64,000 bases of DNA from Propionivibrio dicarboxylicus (GCF_900099695.1 NZ_FNCY01000004.1:124001-188000); one strand, 5' to 3'. Shown: positions 1 through 8,941, counted from the stretch's first letter. Numbers and translations: made by a program. The notes: a model not told the origin generated them from the sequence alone.

Positions 1-1070
1 TAATCGGGCTTGACGTTCGTTCCCCAGACGAAATCACCCTTGATGCCGAGGTAGGTGTCATAGCCGTCGTCATCCTTGACCACCAGCGGTTTGCCGTTCT
101 TGTCGCGCTTGCCGGCTGTCGACCAGTCCCAGCGCATCTTGGTCGGCACGTCGCCGCGCGCGAACTCGGGAATATGACAGGTCTGGCAGGCGACCTTGTC
201 GGTATGGTCGTTGAGTTTGGCCTGCTTATGCGGCGCCTGGCCGTGACAGGACTGGCAGGTCGCGACGTTGCGGCCCTTGTCGTCCGGATTGCCCGGCATC
301 AATGCCGCATGGCCGTCCTTGCCGGTCGGCGCGTAGCGGCTGCCCGGCACCTGGTGCGCGTCGGTCTTGTGGCAGGTGGCGCAGCTGAAATTGAGGCCAT
401 CCTTGGCCATATGCACATCGAGATCGCGATCGGGCTTCTCGAGCGAGGTGTCGAGATCGCCGTGCTTGACGCCGTCGCCGCCGCCCCCGGTAAAGTGGCA
501 GTTGCCGCAGTTCTGCCGGCGCGTCTTGCCCACCGCCTGCGCGATCGGCGTCAGGTTGGTGCCCTTGATGATCTTGCCCGAACCCGGCGGAAACTCGGTG
601 TCCTTGGTCACCGGCGCGCCGGCGAAGCCGCTCGGTTTCGTGTATTTGCCCGTCGTATCGTGACAGGCCAGGCAATCGACATTCTCCTGCGAGGCGAAGT
701 CGAAGTTCTCGCTCATGCCGTAGCCGATGTGGCAGCTGGCGCAGGCCTTGAAGTTCGAGGTCGCCGAGGTGCAGTAATTGTTGATGACGTGACGCTTGCC
801 AAGCTTCTGCTGGGTCTGCGGGTTGATGACCTCCCACTTCCAGTGCTGCGTCTGGTGGATCTGCTTGGCCGCCTCGGTGTGACAGCTGAGACAGGCCTTG
901 GTGACCTCCTGCCCCGAGGCGAATTCGCGCTGCAGCTCCTTGAACTTGCTGTGATCGGCCGTCGATTTCGGCACACCGACCGCACCGGACGACTCAGCCG
1001 CCACCGCCACGGCGATGCCCACGATGCACGACGCCACGGCAAATAGCACCCGCTGCCATATTCTTTTCAT
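1..1070 (-). CDS. Octahaem cytochrome c, tetrathionate reductase (Otr) family, partial (3' end outside window)
   Basis: Translating the minus strand from ATG 1070 gives 356 residues before the window edge. Residues 1-25 form a signal peptide ending in AVAA. Seven CxxCH haem motifs are visible: CLSCH 60, CASCH 110, CLACH 133, CGNCH 188, CATCH 230, CQSCH 272 and CQTCH 295. Their spacing fits periplasmic octahaem cytochromes of the Otr type, which can reduce tetrathionate, nitrite or hydroxylamine in vitro; the eighth haem would lie beyond position 1. An in-frame ATG also exists at 1076, but AAGGGG lies six bases before ATG 1070, so that start is preferred. The physiological substrate cannot be read from sequence. 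It is divergent from the DUF134 gene. Confidence 0.88.
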   Translation of the reverse strand, partial: MKRIWQRVLFAVASCIVGIAVAVAAESSGAVGVPKSTADHSKFKELQREFASGQEVTKACLSCHTEAAKQIHQTQHWKWEVINPQTQQKLGKRHVINNYCTSATSNFKACASCHIGYGMSENFDFASQENVDCLACHDTTGKYTKPSGFAGAPVTKDTEFPPGSGKIIKGTNLTPIAQAVGKTRRQNCGNCHFTGGGGDGVKHGDLDTSLEKPDRDLDVHMAKDGLNFSCATCHKTDAHQVPGSRYAPTGKDGHAALMPGNPDDKGRNVATCQSCHGQAPHKQAKLNDHTDKVACQTCHIPEFARGDVPTKMRWDWSTAGKRDKNGKPLVVKDDDGYDTYLGIKGDFVWGTNVKPD

Positions 1071-1140
1071 TCCCATCCCCTTGTTCGGCCGGACACGGCT
1101 TATTTCCCTGGTATATCCGGACACGCTAATATATTTTTTT

Positions 1141-1169
1141 AGTAAATTATAAATTGCTAATAATGTCAA
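1141..1169 (-). promoter_or_regulatory. Putative sigma70 promoter of the octahaem cytochrome gene
   Basis: On the minus strand a perfect -35 TTGACA (1169-1164) is followed after 17 bases by TTTACT (1146-1141), in a strikingly AT-rich patch of otherwise GC-rich DNA. The -10 is only partly canonical. Just downstream the nonamer CGTGTCCGG occurs twice as a direct repeat before the ribosome binding site and could be an activator or repressor site. Confidence 0.45.
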
Positions 1170-1227
1170 GCCCGGTTAAGAGAGGTAAAAGCTTTCGTCC
1201 CGCCCCCCGCCTCGTCGCCGATTCGCG

Positions 1228-1256
1228 CCAATGACGATGCGCGCCTGCCGTATAAT
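1228..1256 (+). promoter_or_regulatory. Putative promoter of the DUF134 gene
   Basis: A perfect -10 TATAAT lies at 1251-1256, 37 bases before the preferred ATG 1293. The -35 position (CCAATG, 1228-1233) is poor, so the promoter may need an activator or be weak. Confidence 0.4.
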
Positions 1257-1292
1257 TTCCGCGCTTATCCCAACGACTTGAAGGAAATGACG

Positions 1293-1625
1293 ATGGCGCG
1301 CCCGATCAAATGCCGACGCATCGACTGCATGCCGGCATCGAGCTATTACAAGCCGGCCGGCATCCCCTTGCGCGACCTCGATGAAGTCGTGCTCGGCATG
1401 GACGAACTCGAAGCCATGCGGCTGACCGATCTCGAAGGCCTCTACCAGGCCGACGCGGCGGAGCGCATGGGCGTCTCGCGCCAGACCATCGGCAACATCC
1501 TCAATCGCGCCCACACCAAGATCGCCGATGCCCTCCTGAACGGCAAGGCCCTGCGCATCGAAGCCGAGACGAGCAGCGAGCGCGAAGAAAGCGAAGAAAG
1601 CGAAGAGAACACCGTGACGCCGTGA
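1293..1625 (+). CDS. DUF134 / UPF0251 family helix-turn-helix protein
   Basis: 110 residues from ATG 1293, chosen because AAGGA (1281-1285) lies seven bases upstream; an upstream TTG at 1278 lacks such support. The body starts MARPIKCRRI and contains the family's conserved acidic segment DEVVLGMDELEAMRLTDLEG, then a helix-turn-helix (QADAAERMGVSRQTIGNIL) resembling sigma region 4. A Cys pair (C8, C13) lies near the start. The tail is a Glu/Ser-rich acidic stretch. DUF134 proteins are commonly encoded next to NifX/NafY-like 'dinitrogenase iron-molybdenum cofactor' proteins, as here. A DNA-binding role in metal or Fe-S homeostasis is inferred, not shown. Confidence 0.85.
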   Translation: MARPIKCRRIDCMPASSYYKPAGIPLRDLDEVVLGMDELEAMRLTDLEGLYQADAAERMGVSRQTIGNILNRAHTKIADALLNGKALRIEAETSSEREESEESEENTVTP

Positions 1626-1645
1626 GCGCCTACGGCCATCGCGCC

Positions 1646-1674
1646 TTGCTCAAATAAGTGGCATATGCTATAAA
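1646..1674 (+). promoter_or_regulatory. Promoter of the NifX-like gene with GGCATATGC motif in the spacer
   Basis: TTGCTC (1646-1651), a 17-base spacer and TATAAA (1669-1674) make a good sigma70 promoter 45 bases before ATG 1720. The spacer contains GGCATATGC (1660-1668), abutting the -10 box. Nearly the same motif, as a perfect palindrome, lies upstream of the thioredoxin gene at 2669-2678. Confidence 0.5.
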
Positions 1675-1719
1675 CAGAGCCTGACTGCTCCTTTCCCCAT
1701 TTCGAAACGACTCACTCCC

Positions 1720-2619
1720 ATGAAAATCTGCATCCCCGTCGCCTCGTCGGAGGGTCTCGCCGCTTGCGTCGTCCCGGCGCAACCCGACACCCGTTTCCTG
1801 CACCTGCATGACCTCGAGACCGACAGTTTCGAGCTCATCGACCTCAACCAGCCGGACGGCGGCGACGCAGAGATCGCCTTCGACGCGATCATCTGCAGCG
1901 CCATTTCGAAGCCCGTCTTCGGCGCGCTGCGTCAGCAAGGCAAGCACGTTTTCCTGACCGAGGCGACGACCGTCGCCGACGCGCTGGCCGAATTCGCCAG
2001 CGGCGAGATGTTCCGTATTCCCGACCAGGCCGCCGGCGGTGGCTGCGGTGGCGGCGGCTGCGGCGGTGGTTGCGGCGGGCACGGTCATGACGAAGAAGAC
2101 GCGCACGCCGAGGGTGGCGGTTGCGGCTGCGGCGGACACGGCCACGCGCACGAAGGTGGCGGTTGCGGCGGACACGGCCACGAAGGCGGCGGCTGCGGCT
2201 GCGGCGGACACGGCCACGAACATGCCCACAGCCACGACCACGGTCATGAACACGCCCACGCCGGCGGATGCTGCGCCAGCCGGCCCAGCGCCGCGCGCGG
2301 CGATACCCTGCGCATCGCGGTCACCAGCCAGAACCGCAAGCAGATCACCGAACATGCCGGCAAGTGCCGCAAATTCTGGATCTACGAGACGCGTGCCAAG
2401 GCCATCGTCAGCAAGACCCTGCTCGAACTGCCGCTCGAACAGTCGCTGCACGCCTCGGCCGGCGCCGAGACGCACCCGCTCGATCCGATCGACCTGCTGA
2501 TCACCGGCAGCATCGGCGACGGCCTGCGTCAGCGTCTCGCCGAACGCGGCGTCGAAACGATCGTCACCAGCGAGACCGACCCCGACGCCGTCATCGGCAA
2601 GTTGCTCGCCGCGCTCTAG
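1720..2619 (+). CDS. Two-domain NifX/NafY-like protein with Cys/His/Gly-rich metal-binding linker
   Basis: 299 residues. Residues 1-105 and about 190-299 are each dinitrogenase iron-molybdenum cofactor biosynthesis-type (NifX/NafY/MTH1175) domains; the second carries the typical HPLDPIDLLITGSIGDG segment. Between them lies a low-complexity linker of about 83 residues with 10 Cys and 17 His, built from repeats of the form GGGCGCGGHGH and ending in alternating His. Such linkers bind soft or transition metals. No nif genes are present, so a role in nitrogenase is not supported; carrying or sensing Fe, Fe-S, Mo or another metal is more likely. It follows the DUF134 gene by 94 bases and has its own promoter. 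No strong Shine-Dalgarno is visible. Confidence 0.82.
   Translation: MKICIPVASSEGLAACVVPAQPDTRFLHLHDLETDSFELIDLNQPDGGDAEIAFDAIICSAISKPVFGALRQQGKHVFLTEATTVADALAEFASGEMFRIPDQAAGGGCGGGGCGGGCGGHGHDEEDAHAEGGGCGCGGHGHAHEGGGCGGHGHEGGGCGCGGHGHEHAHSHDHGHEHAHAGGCCASRPSAARGDTLRIAVTSQNRKQITEHAGKCRKFWIYETRAKAIVSKTLLELPLEQSLHASAGAETHPLDPIDLLITGSIGDGLRQRLAERGVETIVTSETDPDAVIGKLLAAL
2035..2275 (+). repeat. Coding Gly/Cys/His repeat tract
   Basis: Imperfect in-frame repeats of a GGC-rich unit followed by GGACACGGCCAC encode the metal-binding linker of the NifX-like protein. The copies near 2113, 2158 and 2185 are almost identical at DNA level, so the tract may vary in copy number between strains. Confidence 0.75.
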
Positions 2620-2668
2620 GAACTCAGCGCCCCGATGCCCGGCGCCACCCGCCGGGCCACTCCATTCG

Positions 2669-2678
2669 GGCATATGCC
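2669..2678. promoter_or_regulatory. GGCATATGCC palindrome upstream of trxC promoter
   Basis: A perfect 10-bp palindrome ten bases upstream of the trxC -35 box. It shares nine bases with the motif in the NifX-like promoter, so both could be bound by the same regulator; the DUF134 protein is the nearest candidate. Confidence 0.35.
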
Positions 2679-2687
2679 AGAAAACAC

Positions 2688-2716
2688 TTGCAAAGCGCGG
2701 CATCGTTCAGTATATT
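2688..2716 (+). promoter_or_regulatory. Putative trxC promoter
   Basis: TTGCAA (2688-2693), 17-base spacer, TATATT (2711-2716), 31 bases before the GTG start. Confidence 0.55.
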
Positions 2717-2746
2717 AGCGATAGTTAATATTCAAAGGAGCCCATC

Positions 2747-3184
2747 GTGTCCGACACTCTCAAGGTCGTCTGCCCCGACTGTGACGCGATCAACCGTGTG
2801 GCCGCCGCGCGGCTTGGCGACGGGCCGGTCTGCGGCGTCTGCAAGCAATCCCTGTTGCCGGGCAGGCCGCTGATCCTGAGCGCGGCCAACTTCGACAGCC
2901 ACGTCAGCCAGTCCGGGCTGCCGCTCCTCGTCGACTTCTGGGCGCCGTGGTGCGGCCCCTGCAAGATGATGGCGCCGGTCATCGACCGCGCCGCCGAAGC
3001 GCTGGCGACCTCGGCGCGCGTCGCCAAGATCGATACCGAAAGCGAACAGGCGCTCGCCGCCCATTTCAACATCCGCAGCATCCCGACCCTGGCCATTTTC
3101 CGCAACGGAAAGCTCATCGCCCGCCAATCCGGCGCCGTCGATCTGAAAACCCTGCTCGACTGGTTCAAGGCGCAGACCGCCTGA
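2747..3184 (+). CDS. trxC: Thioredoxin 2 (zinc-finger thioredoxin)
   Basis: 145 residues with a GTG start, supported by AAGGAG six bases upstream. The N-terminal zinc finger has CPDC (C9, C12) and CGVC (C29, C32); the thioredoxin fold follows with the active site WCGPC (C69, C72) and the cis-Pro region SIPTLAIF. Thioredoxin 2 is a cytoplasmic disulfide reductase, usually induced by oxidative stress, whose zinc finger modulates its redox potential. It lies ahead of the SLAC1 channel and the CoA-disulfide-reductase-like gene on the same strand, in keeping with a thiol-redox block. Confidence 0.93.
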   Translation: MSDTLKVVCPDCDAINRVAAARLGDGPVCGVCKQSLLPGRPLILSAANFDSHVSQSGLPLLVDFWAPWCGPCKMMAPVIDRAAEALATSARVAKIDTESEQALAAHFNIRSIPTLAIFRNGKLIARQSGAVDLKTLLDWFKAQTA

Positions 3185-3230
3185 ACGCGGCCCCCACCCC
3201 GGCAGCCACCGCTGCCAAACGGAGATTTAG

Positions 3231-4205
3231 ATGCAAACAGCCGCTTCGCCGGAAGCCCTGCCCCCCCTGGCCTATTTTCCCGTGCCGATCTTTTCCAGCG
3301 TCATGGGCACCTGCGGCCTGGCGCTGGCCTGGCAACGCGCCGGCGAGGCCACGCCCGCGCTCGCCGGCATCTGGCCGGGCATCGCCGCACTGGCCACCGG
3401 GATCTTCCTCGCCCTGCTGCTGCTCTACACGCTCAAGCTTGTCCGCCATCAGGGGCAGGTCGTCGCCGAATGGCGGCACCCGGTTCGCGTGAACTTCTTC
3501 CCGGCCATCTCGATCAGCATCCTGCTGCTCTCGGTCGTCTGGCGCGACACCTTGCCCTCGCTCGCCTTTTTCCTCTGGTGCGCCGGCGCCGTGCTGCATC
3601 TCGGCTTCACGCTCGCCATCCTGAGCAGCTGGATCTTTCACACGCACTACGACATCCATCACGCCAACCCGGCCTGGTTCATCCCCGTCGTCGGCAACCT
3701 GTTCGTACCGATCAACGCCGCCGCTTTCGGTCTCGCCGAGGTCGGCTGGTTCTACTTCAGCATCGGCTTCGTCTTCTGGCTGGTGATGATGACGATCGTG
3801 CTGTACCGCGTCTTTTTCCACGACCCGATCGCGCCGCGCCTGCTGCCGACGCTGTTCATCCTGATCGCGCCGCCGGCCGTCGGCTTCCTCGCCTACCAGG
3901 CCCTCGGCGGCAGCCTCGACGCCTTCGCCCGCGTGCTCTACGGCACCGCCCTCTTCGTCACCTTGCTGCTCGCGGTCAACGCCCGACGCTTCCTGCAGCT
4001 CGGTTTCTTCCTGTCGTCCTGGGCCTATTCCTTCCCGCTCGCCGCCATCACCATCGCCAGCTTCGTCATGGCGCAGCGCAGCGGCCATGTTTTTTTCATC
4101 GGGCTGGCCTTCGGCCTGCTCGCCGTCGTCACCGTTGTCATCACCACCCTGCTTGCCATGACCGTCCGGGCCGCCTTGCGCCGGACCCTCTGCATCCCAG
4201 AATGA
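3231..4205 (+). CDS. SLAC1/TDT-family anion channel or transporter
   Basis: 324 residues with about ten hydrophobic segments, beginning PLAYFPVPIFSSVMGTCGLALAW, which matches the first helix of the TehA/SLAC1 family. A Phe-bearing mid-helix (HTHYDIHHANPAWFIPVVGN) and the AFGLAEVGWFYFSIG segment are also typical. Family members are inner-membrane anion channels or exporters (chloride, nitrate, sulfite, tellurite resistance). It starts 46 bases after trxC with GGAGATTTAG before ATG. Position among sulfur/redox genes suggests export of an inorganic anion such as sulfite; this is inference. Confidence 0.82.
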   Translation: MQTAASPEALPPLAYFPVPIFSSVMGTCGLALAWQRAGEATPALAGIWPGIAALATGIFLALLLLYTLKLVRHQGQVVAEWRHPVRVNFFPAISISILLLSVVWRDTLPSLAFFLWCAGAVLHLGFTLAILSSWIFHTHYDIHHANPAWFIPVVGNLFVPINAAAFGLAEVGWFYFSIGFVFWLVMMTIVLYRVFFHDPIAPRLLPTLFILIAPPAVGFLAYQALGGSLDAFARVLYGTALFVTLLLAVNARRFLQLGFFLSSWAYSFPLAAITIASFVMAQRSGHVFFIGLAFGLLAVVTVVITTLLAMTVRAALRRTLCIPE

Positions 4206-4302
4206 GGCCGCCCAGGCCAAACCGGCCAGAGACCGACCTTCCGATCCTCCCCAAGACTGCGACGCAGTGCCGGCCGCAGCCCCCTCACTTCAAGGACTGC
4301 GT

Positions 4303-5967
4303 ATGAAACCCCTGAAACTCCTCGTCGTCGGCGGCGTCGCCGGCGGTGCTTCCTTCGCCGCCCGGGCCCGCCGTCTCTGCGAAGACGCCGAGATCACCGT
4401 AATCGAACGCGGCCCCGACGTCTCCTTCGCCAACTGCGGCCTGCCCTACCACATCGGCGGCGAGATCGCGACGCGCGACGTGCTGGCGGTGCAGACACCG
4501 GCCTCGCTGAACGACCTGCTCAAGCTCGACGTGCGCACGCACTGCGAAGCCATCGACATCGACCGGCGCGGCCTGCGCCTGCAAGTGCGCAACACCGCCA
4601 CCGGCGAATGCGAATGGCTGCCCTATGACAAGTTGATGCTCTCGCCGGGCGCCTCGCCGCTGCGTCCGCCGCTGCCCGGCATCGACGATCCGCGCATCTT
4701 CACCCTGCGCAACCTGCAGGACATGGACCGCATCATCGCCGCGGCCGATGCCGGCATGCGTGCCGTCATCATCGGCGCCGGCTTCATCGGTCTTGAAATG
4801 GCCGAGCAGCTGCAGCGGCGCGGCATGAAGGTGCAACTCGTCGAACTGATGCCGCAGGTCATCCCGCCGCTCGACGCGCCGATGACGGCGCTGCTCGACA
4901 GCGAACTGCGCCGCAACGGCGTCGAGGTCTTCCTCGGCGACGGCATCCGCGCCTTCCGGCCGGGCGACAGCCACGTCGGCTGCGAACTCAACTCCGGCGC
5001 CGTGCTCGACGCCGACCTCGTCATCCTCTCGATCGGTGTCAAGCCGGACTCGGATCTCGCTCGCAAGGCCGGGCTCGAACTCGGCGCGCGCGGCCACATC
5101 GTCGTCGACGCCTTCCAGCGGACCTCGGACGCCAACATCTACGCTGCCGGCGACGTCGTCGAGACGCAGGACCGCGTCGTCCCCGGCCGCACGGCAGTGC
5201 CGATGGGCGGCCCGGCGAACCGCCAGGGCCGCGTCGCCGCCGACCACATTTTCCTCGGCGACAAGGCGCGGCCGTATCCCGGCTCGATCGGCACCGGCAT
5301 TGTCCGCGCCTTCGACGTCGTCGCCGGCATCACCGGCTGGAGCGAAAAACGGCTGCGCGCCCTCCAGTACCCGTTCGCCTCGGTCACCGTCAACGACAGC
5401 CACCACGCCTCCTACTATCCGGGCGCCAAGCCGATGACGCTCAAGATCGTCTGGGACGCCCGTACCGGCCGGCTCCTCGGCGCGCAGGCAACCGGCTTCG
5501 AAGGCATCGACAAGCGCCTCGACGTACTGTCGACGGCAATCGCCGCGCACATGACCGTCGAGGACCTCTGCCACCTGGAACTCGCCTACGCACCGCCGTT
5601 CGGGTCCGCCAAGGACATCATCAACCTGGCCGGCTTCGCCGCCTGCAACCGCCGCGACGGACTCGTCAAGCATACCGAGACGCTGCCGACCGACCCGGCG
5701 GTGCAGATCGTCGACGTGCGCGGCAAGCCGCTCGCCGACGCCTATCCGGCCCCGGCCACGGTGCTCAACATCCCGTTCGCGACGCTGCGCGCCAATCTCG
5801 GCAAGCTCGACAAGAACCGGCCGGTGGTGACGCTCTGCGCCTTCGGCAAGATGAGCTATTTCGCCGCCCGCGTGCTCGCCCAGAACGGCTTCGACGTGAG
5901 CAGTTTCAGCGGCGGACTCAAGGCCAATGTGGACCCGAGATCACCCGGCAAGCTGCCGACCGCCTGA
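4303..5967 (+). CDS. CoA-disulfide reductase-like flavoprotein with C-terminal rhodanese domain
   Basis: 554 residues from ATG 4303 (AAGGA six bases upstream; an earlier in-frame start at 4267 is less likely). An FAD-binding GGVAGGASFAAR motif at residues 10-21 and the redox Cys in SFANCGLPYH (C45) identify the pyridine-nucleotide-disulfide oxidoreductase family of CoA-disulfide reductases and NADH-dependent persulfide/polysulfide reductases. The second nucleotide-binding motif is AVIIGAGFIGLEMAEQL. The last 90 or so residues form a rhodanese domain with active-site Cys in VTLCAFGKMSYFAARVL. The fusion is typical of enzymes reducing CoA persulfide or polysulfide and releasing sulfide. It precedes the bd oxidase genes directly, possibly in one transcript. 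Confidence 0.88.
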   Translation: MKPLKLLVVGGVAGGASFAARARRLCEDAEITVIERGPDVSFANCGLPYHIGGEIATRDVLAVQTPASLNDLLKLDVRTHCEAIDIDRRGLRLQVRNTATGECEWLPYDKLMLSPGASPLRPPLPGIDDPRIFTLRNLQDMDRIIAAADAGMRAVIIGAGFIGLEMAEQLQRRGMKVQLVELMPQVIPPLDAPMTALLDSELRRNGVEVFLGDGIRAFRPGDSHVGCELNSGAVLDADLVILSIGVKPDSDLARKAGLELGARGHIVVDAFQRTSDANIYAAGDVVETQDRVVPGRTAVPMGGPANRQGRVAADHIFLGDKARPYPGSIGTGIVRAFDVVAGITGWSEKRLRALQYPFASVTVNDSHHASYYPGAKPMTLKIVWDARTGRLLGAQATGFEGIDKRLDVLSTAIAAHMTVEDLCHLELAYAPPFGSAKDIINLAGFAACNRRDGLVKHTETLPTDPAVQIVDVRGKPLADAYPAPATVLNIPFATLRANLGKLDKNRPVVTLCAFGKMSYFAARVLAQNGFDVSSFSGGLKANVDPRSPGKLPTA

Positions 5968-5978
5968 CCCGCCATACC

Positions 5979-6230
5979 ATGCCCTCCGAACGCGCCCGCC
6001 CCACCCGCGACCTCCGCCCGCCGGTGGTCGCGGCGTCGCCGCGCCGGACCTATGCGCGTGAAATCGCGCTCGTCCTGCTCGTCAAGCTGGTGCTGATCGT
6101 GGCCATCAAGCTCATTTTCTTCAGCGCACCGGTCAGCCAGCGCGAACTGGCCGACCGGCTCAACGGCGTATTCCAAGCAGCCGACGCCAGCAAACCGATT
6201 TCCGACACCTCTAGGACAGATCATGATTAG
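5979..6230 (+). CDS. cydP: Cytochrome bd putative small subunit CydP
   Basis: 83 residues: a basic Pro/Arg-rich N-terminus, the segment RTYAREIALVLLVKLVLIVAIKLIFFS containing one transmembrane helix, then SAPVSQRELADRL. This matches the short CydP proteins encoded just upstream of cydA in beta- and gammaproteobacteria. The gene starts 11 bases after the flavoprotein stop and its stop overlaps the cydA start, implying translational coupling. The molecular role of CydP is not established. Confidence 0.75.
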   Translation: MPSERARPTRDLRPPVVAASPRRTYAREIALVLLVKLVLIVAIKLIFFSAPVSQRELADRLNGVFQAADASKPISDTSRTDHD

Positions 6231-7797
6231 CGAATCTTTGGTCGACCTGTCGCGCCTGCAATTCGCGGCGACAGCGTTCTATCACTTCCTCTTCGTTCCG
6301 CTGACGCTCGGCCTCTCGTTCCTGCTGGCGATCATGGAATCGGTCTATGTGCTGACCGGCAAGACGATCTACCGCGACATGACGAAGTTCTGGGGCAAGC
6401 TGTTCGGCATCAACTTCGCGCTCGGCGTCACCACCGGACTGACCATGGAATTCCAGTTCGGCACCAACTGGGCTTTCTACTCGCATTATGTCGGCGACAT
6501 CTTCGGGGCGCCGCTGGCGATCGAGGGGCTGCTCGCCTTCTTCCTTGAATCGACGATGGTCGGCCTGTTCTTCTTCGGCTGGGACCGACTGTCGCGTCTC
6601 GGCCACTTGTGCGTCACCTACCTCGTCGCGATCGGTTCGAACCTCTCGGCGCTCCTGATCCTGATCGCCAACGCCTGGATGCAGAACCCGGTCGGCGCCG
6701 ACTTCAACCCGGTGACGATGCGCATGGAAATGACCAACTTCGCCGACATCGTCTTCAACCCGGTCGCGCAATCGAAGTTCGTCCATACGCTGAGCGCCGG
6801 CTACGTCACCGCTTCGATCTTCGTGCTCGGCATCAGCGCCTGGTACCTGCTCAAGAACCGCGACAGCGAATTCGCCCGCCGCTCCTTCCGCATCGCCGCC
6901 TCCTTCGGCCTCGCCTCGGCGCTGTCGGTGATCGTCCTCGGCGACGAATCGGGCTACACCGCCGCCGAAACGCAGGAAACCAAGCTGGCGGCGATGGAAG
7001 CGATGTGGAAGACCGAACCGGCGCCGGCCGGCCTGACGCTGTTCGGCTTCCCCGACGAAAAGACGCGTACCACCAAGATGGCCATCCATGTTCCGTATGT
7101 CATGGGACTGATCGGCACGCGCACGACCGACAAGGTCATCCCCGGCATTGACGAACTCGAAGCGCGCATCGCCCGCCGCATCGACACCGGCATCGTCGCC
7201 GTCAAGGCGCTCGAACGGCTGCGCAAGGACCCGAAGAACGCGCAGCGGCTGGCCGACTTCAACGCCGTCAAGGCCGACCTCGGCTACGGCCTGCTGCTCA
7301 AGAAATACGTCGCCGACGTCAGCCAGGCGACAACCGAAATGAAGGCGCGCGCCATCGACGACGCGATCCCGCACGTACCTTCGCTGTTCTGGTCGTTCCG
7401 GCTGATGGTCGGCCTGTCGATCGGCTTCCTCGCGCTCTTCGCCACCGCCTTCTACTACGCCGCACGCAACCAGCTCTCGACGCCCTGGCTGCTGAAGTGG
7501 GCGCTATGGTCGATCCCGCTGCCCTGGATCGCCTGCGAACTCGGCTGGTTCGTCGCCGAATACGGACGCCAGCCCTGGACGATCCACGGCGTACTGCCGA
7601 CGCACCTGTCGACCTCGGCGCTCAGCCCCGGCAACCTGATCTTCTCGCTCTCGGGCTTCCTGATTTTCTACTCGCTGCTGCTCGTCGCCGAGCTTTACCT
7701 GATGTTCAAGTACGCCCGACTCGGCCCGTCGAGCCTCGGCACCGGACGCTACCATTTCGAAACCGCCGGCCAGCACACGGAGGCCCGCCATGCTTGA
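6223..7797 (+). CDS. cydA: Cytochrome bd ubiquinol oxidase subunit I
   Basis: 524 residues, close to the long-Q-loop form of Escherichia coli (522). Hallmarks are [20 protein letters not shown] with haem-ligand candidate H21, the [20 protein letters not shown] segment, a long charged Q-loop around residues 255-385, and [12 protein letters not shown] near the C-terminus. CydA binds haems b558, b595 and d and oxidises quinol to reduce oxygen with high affinity. It overlaps cydP at its start and cydB at its end. bd oxidases resist sulfide, NO and peroxide, relevant to the neighbouring sulfur genes. Confidence 0.97.
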   Translation: MISESLVDLSRLQFAATAFYHFLFVPLTLGLSFLLAIMESVYVLTGKTIYRDMTKFWGKLFGINFALGVTTGLTMEFQFGTNWAFYSHYVGDIFGAPLAIEGLLAFFLESTMVGLFFFGWDRLSRLGHLCVTYLVAIGSNLSALLILIANAWMQNPVGADFNPVTMRMEMTNFADIVFNPVAQSKFVHTLSAGYVTASIFVLGISAWYLLKNRDSEFARRSFRIAASFGLASALSVIVLGDESGYTAAETQETKLAAMEAMWKTEPAPAGLTLFGFPDEKTRTTKMAIHVPYVMGLIGTRTTDKVIPGIDELEARIARRIDTGIVAVKALERLRKDPKNAQRLADFNAVKADLGYGLLLKKYVADVSQATTEMKARAIDDAIPHVPSLFWSFRLMVGLSIGFLALFATAFYYAARNQLSTPWLLKWALWSIPLPWIACELGWFVAEYGRQPWTIHGVLPTHLSTSALSPGNLIFSLSGFLIFYSLLLVAELYLMFKYARLGPSSLGTGRYHFETAGQHTEARHA

Positions 7798-8926
7798 TTA
7801 CACCACCCTGAAACTCGTCTGGTGGGCGCTCGTCGGCGTCCTCCTCTTCGGCTTCGCCGTCATGGACGGCCATGACATGGGCGTCGGCACGCTGCTGCCC
7901 TTCGTCGGCCGCAGCGACGACGAGCGCCGCGCCGTGCTCAATTCGGTCGGCCCGCACTGGGAGGGCAACCAGGTCTGGTTCATCACCGCCGGCGGCGCCC
8001 TCTTCGCCGCCTGGCCACTGGTCTATGCCGCCGTCTTTTCCGGTTTCTACATCGCCATGCTGGCGGTATTGTGGGCGCTGTTCTTCCGCCCGGTCGGCTT
8101 CGACTATCGCAGCAAGCTCGCCGACAAGCGCTGGCGCCAGGCCTGGGACTGGGGCATCTTCGTCGGCAGCGCCGTGCCGGCGCTCGTCTTCGGCGTCGCC
8201 TTCGGCAACGTCATCCTCGGCATCCCCTTCCACTTCGAGGACACCATGCTGCCGGTCTATTCGGGCAGCTTCTGGCAGCTCTTCAGCCCATTCGCGCTGG
8301 TCGCCGGCGTCGTCAGTCTGTCGATGCTCGTCTTTCACGGCGCCAACTACCTGATCGTGCGCACGGAGGGCGACATCCAGCGCCGCGCGCAGCGCGCCGC
8401 GACGCTCGCCGGCGTCGTCATGCTATTGGGATTCGCGCTGGGCGGCGTCATGGCCAACACGATGTCAGGCTATGTCGTCACTTCGCCGATCGACACTGGC
8501 GCTGGGCTCAACCCGCTCGACAAGGAAGTCGTCCGCCAGGCCGGCGCCTGGATGGCGAACTTCCACGCGCATCCGGCGCTGTTCGCCTTCCCGGCGCTCG
8601 GTTTCGTCGGTGGCCTGCTCGGCATCGTCTTCGCCCGTGTGGCACGCGGCGTCATCGCCTTCATCTGCAGCGCGCTGGCCGAACTCGGCATCATCGCCAC
8701 TGCCGGCATCGCGATCTTTCCTTTCGTGCTGCCGTCGAGCACCGATCCGCACAGCAGCCTGACCCTCTGGGACTGCGTCTCGAGCCAACGGACTCTCGGC
8801 GTGATGTTCTGGGTGGCGCTGATCATGACACCGATCATCGTCGCCTACACCGGCTGGGCCTACCGCGTCATGCGCGGCAAGGTCACCGTCGAGTACATCA
8901 AGGCCAACGACCATTCCACCTACTGA
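7790..8926 (+). CDS. cydB: Cytochrome bd ubiquinol oxidase subunit II
   Basis: 378 residues, the usual CydB length, with eight to nine membrane helices. It begins [19 protein letters not shown] and has the conserved [17 protein letters not shown] and [23 protein letters not shown] segments. It overlaps cydA by eight bases. CydB forms the heterodimer with CydA in the inner membrane and supports haem insertion. Confidence 0.97.
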   Translation: MLDYTTLKLVWWALVGVLLFGFAVMDGHDMGVGTLLPFVGRSDDERRAVLNSVGPHWEGNQVWFITAGGALFAAWPLVYAAVFSGFYIAMLAVLWALFFRPVGFDYRSKLADKRWRQAWDWGIFVGSAVPALVFGVAFGNVILGIPFHFEDTMLPVYSGSFWQLFSPFALVAGVVSLSMLVFHGANYLIVRTEGDIQRRAQRAATLAGVVMLLGFALGGVMANTMSGYVVTSPIDTGAGLNPLDKEVVRQAGAWMANFHAHPALFAFPALGFVGGLLGIVFARVARGVIAFICSALAELGIIATAGIAIFPFVLPSSTDPHSSLTLWDCVSSQRTLGVMFWVALIMTPIIVAYTGWAYRVMRGKVTVEYIKANDHSTY

Positions 8927-8941
8927 TCGGGAGACTATCGC

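Noticed and set aside
2035-2275. CRISPR-like repeat tract
   Set aside because: Repeats are in-frame coding for Gly/Cys/His, have no spacers of constant length and no cas genes are present.
1720-2619. Nitrogenase (nif) cluster
   Set aside because: Only NifX/NafY-like domains are present; there is no nifHDK, nifB or nifEN, and these domains occur widely outside nitrogen fixation.
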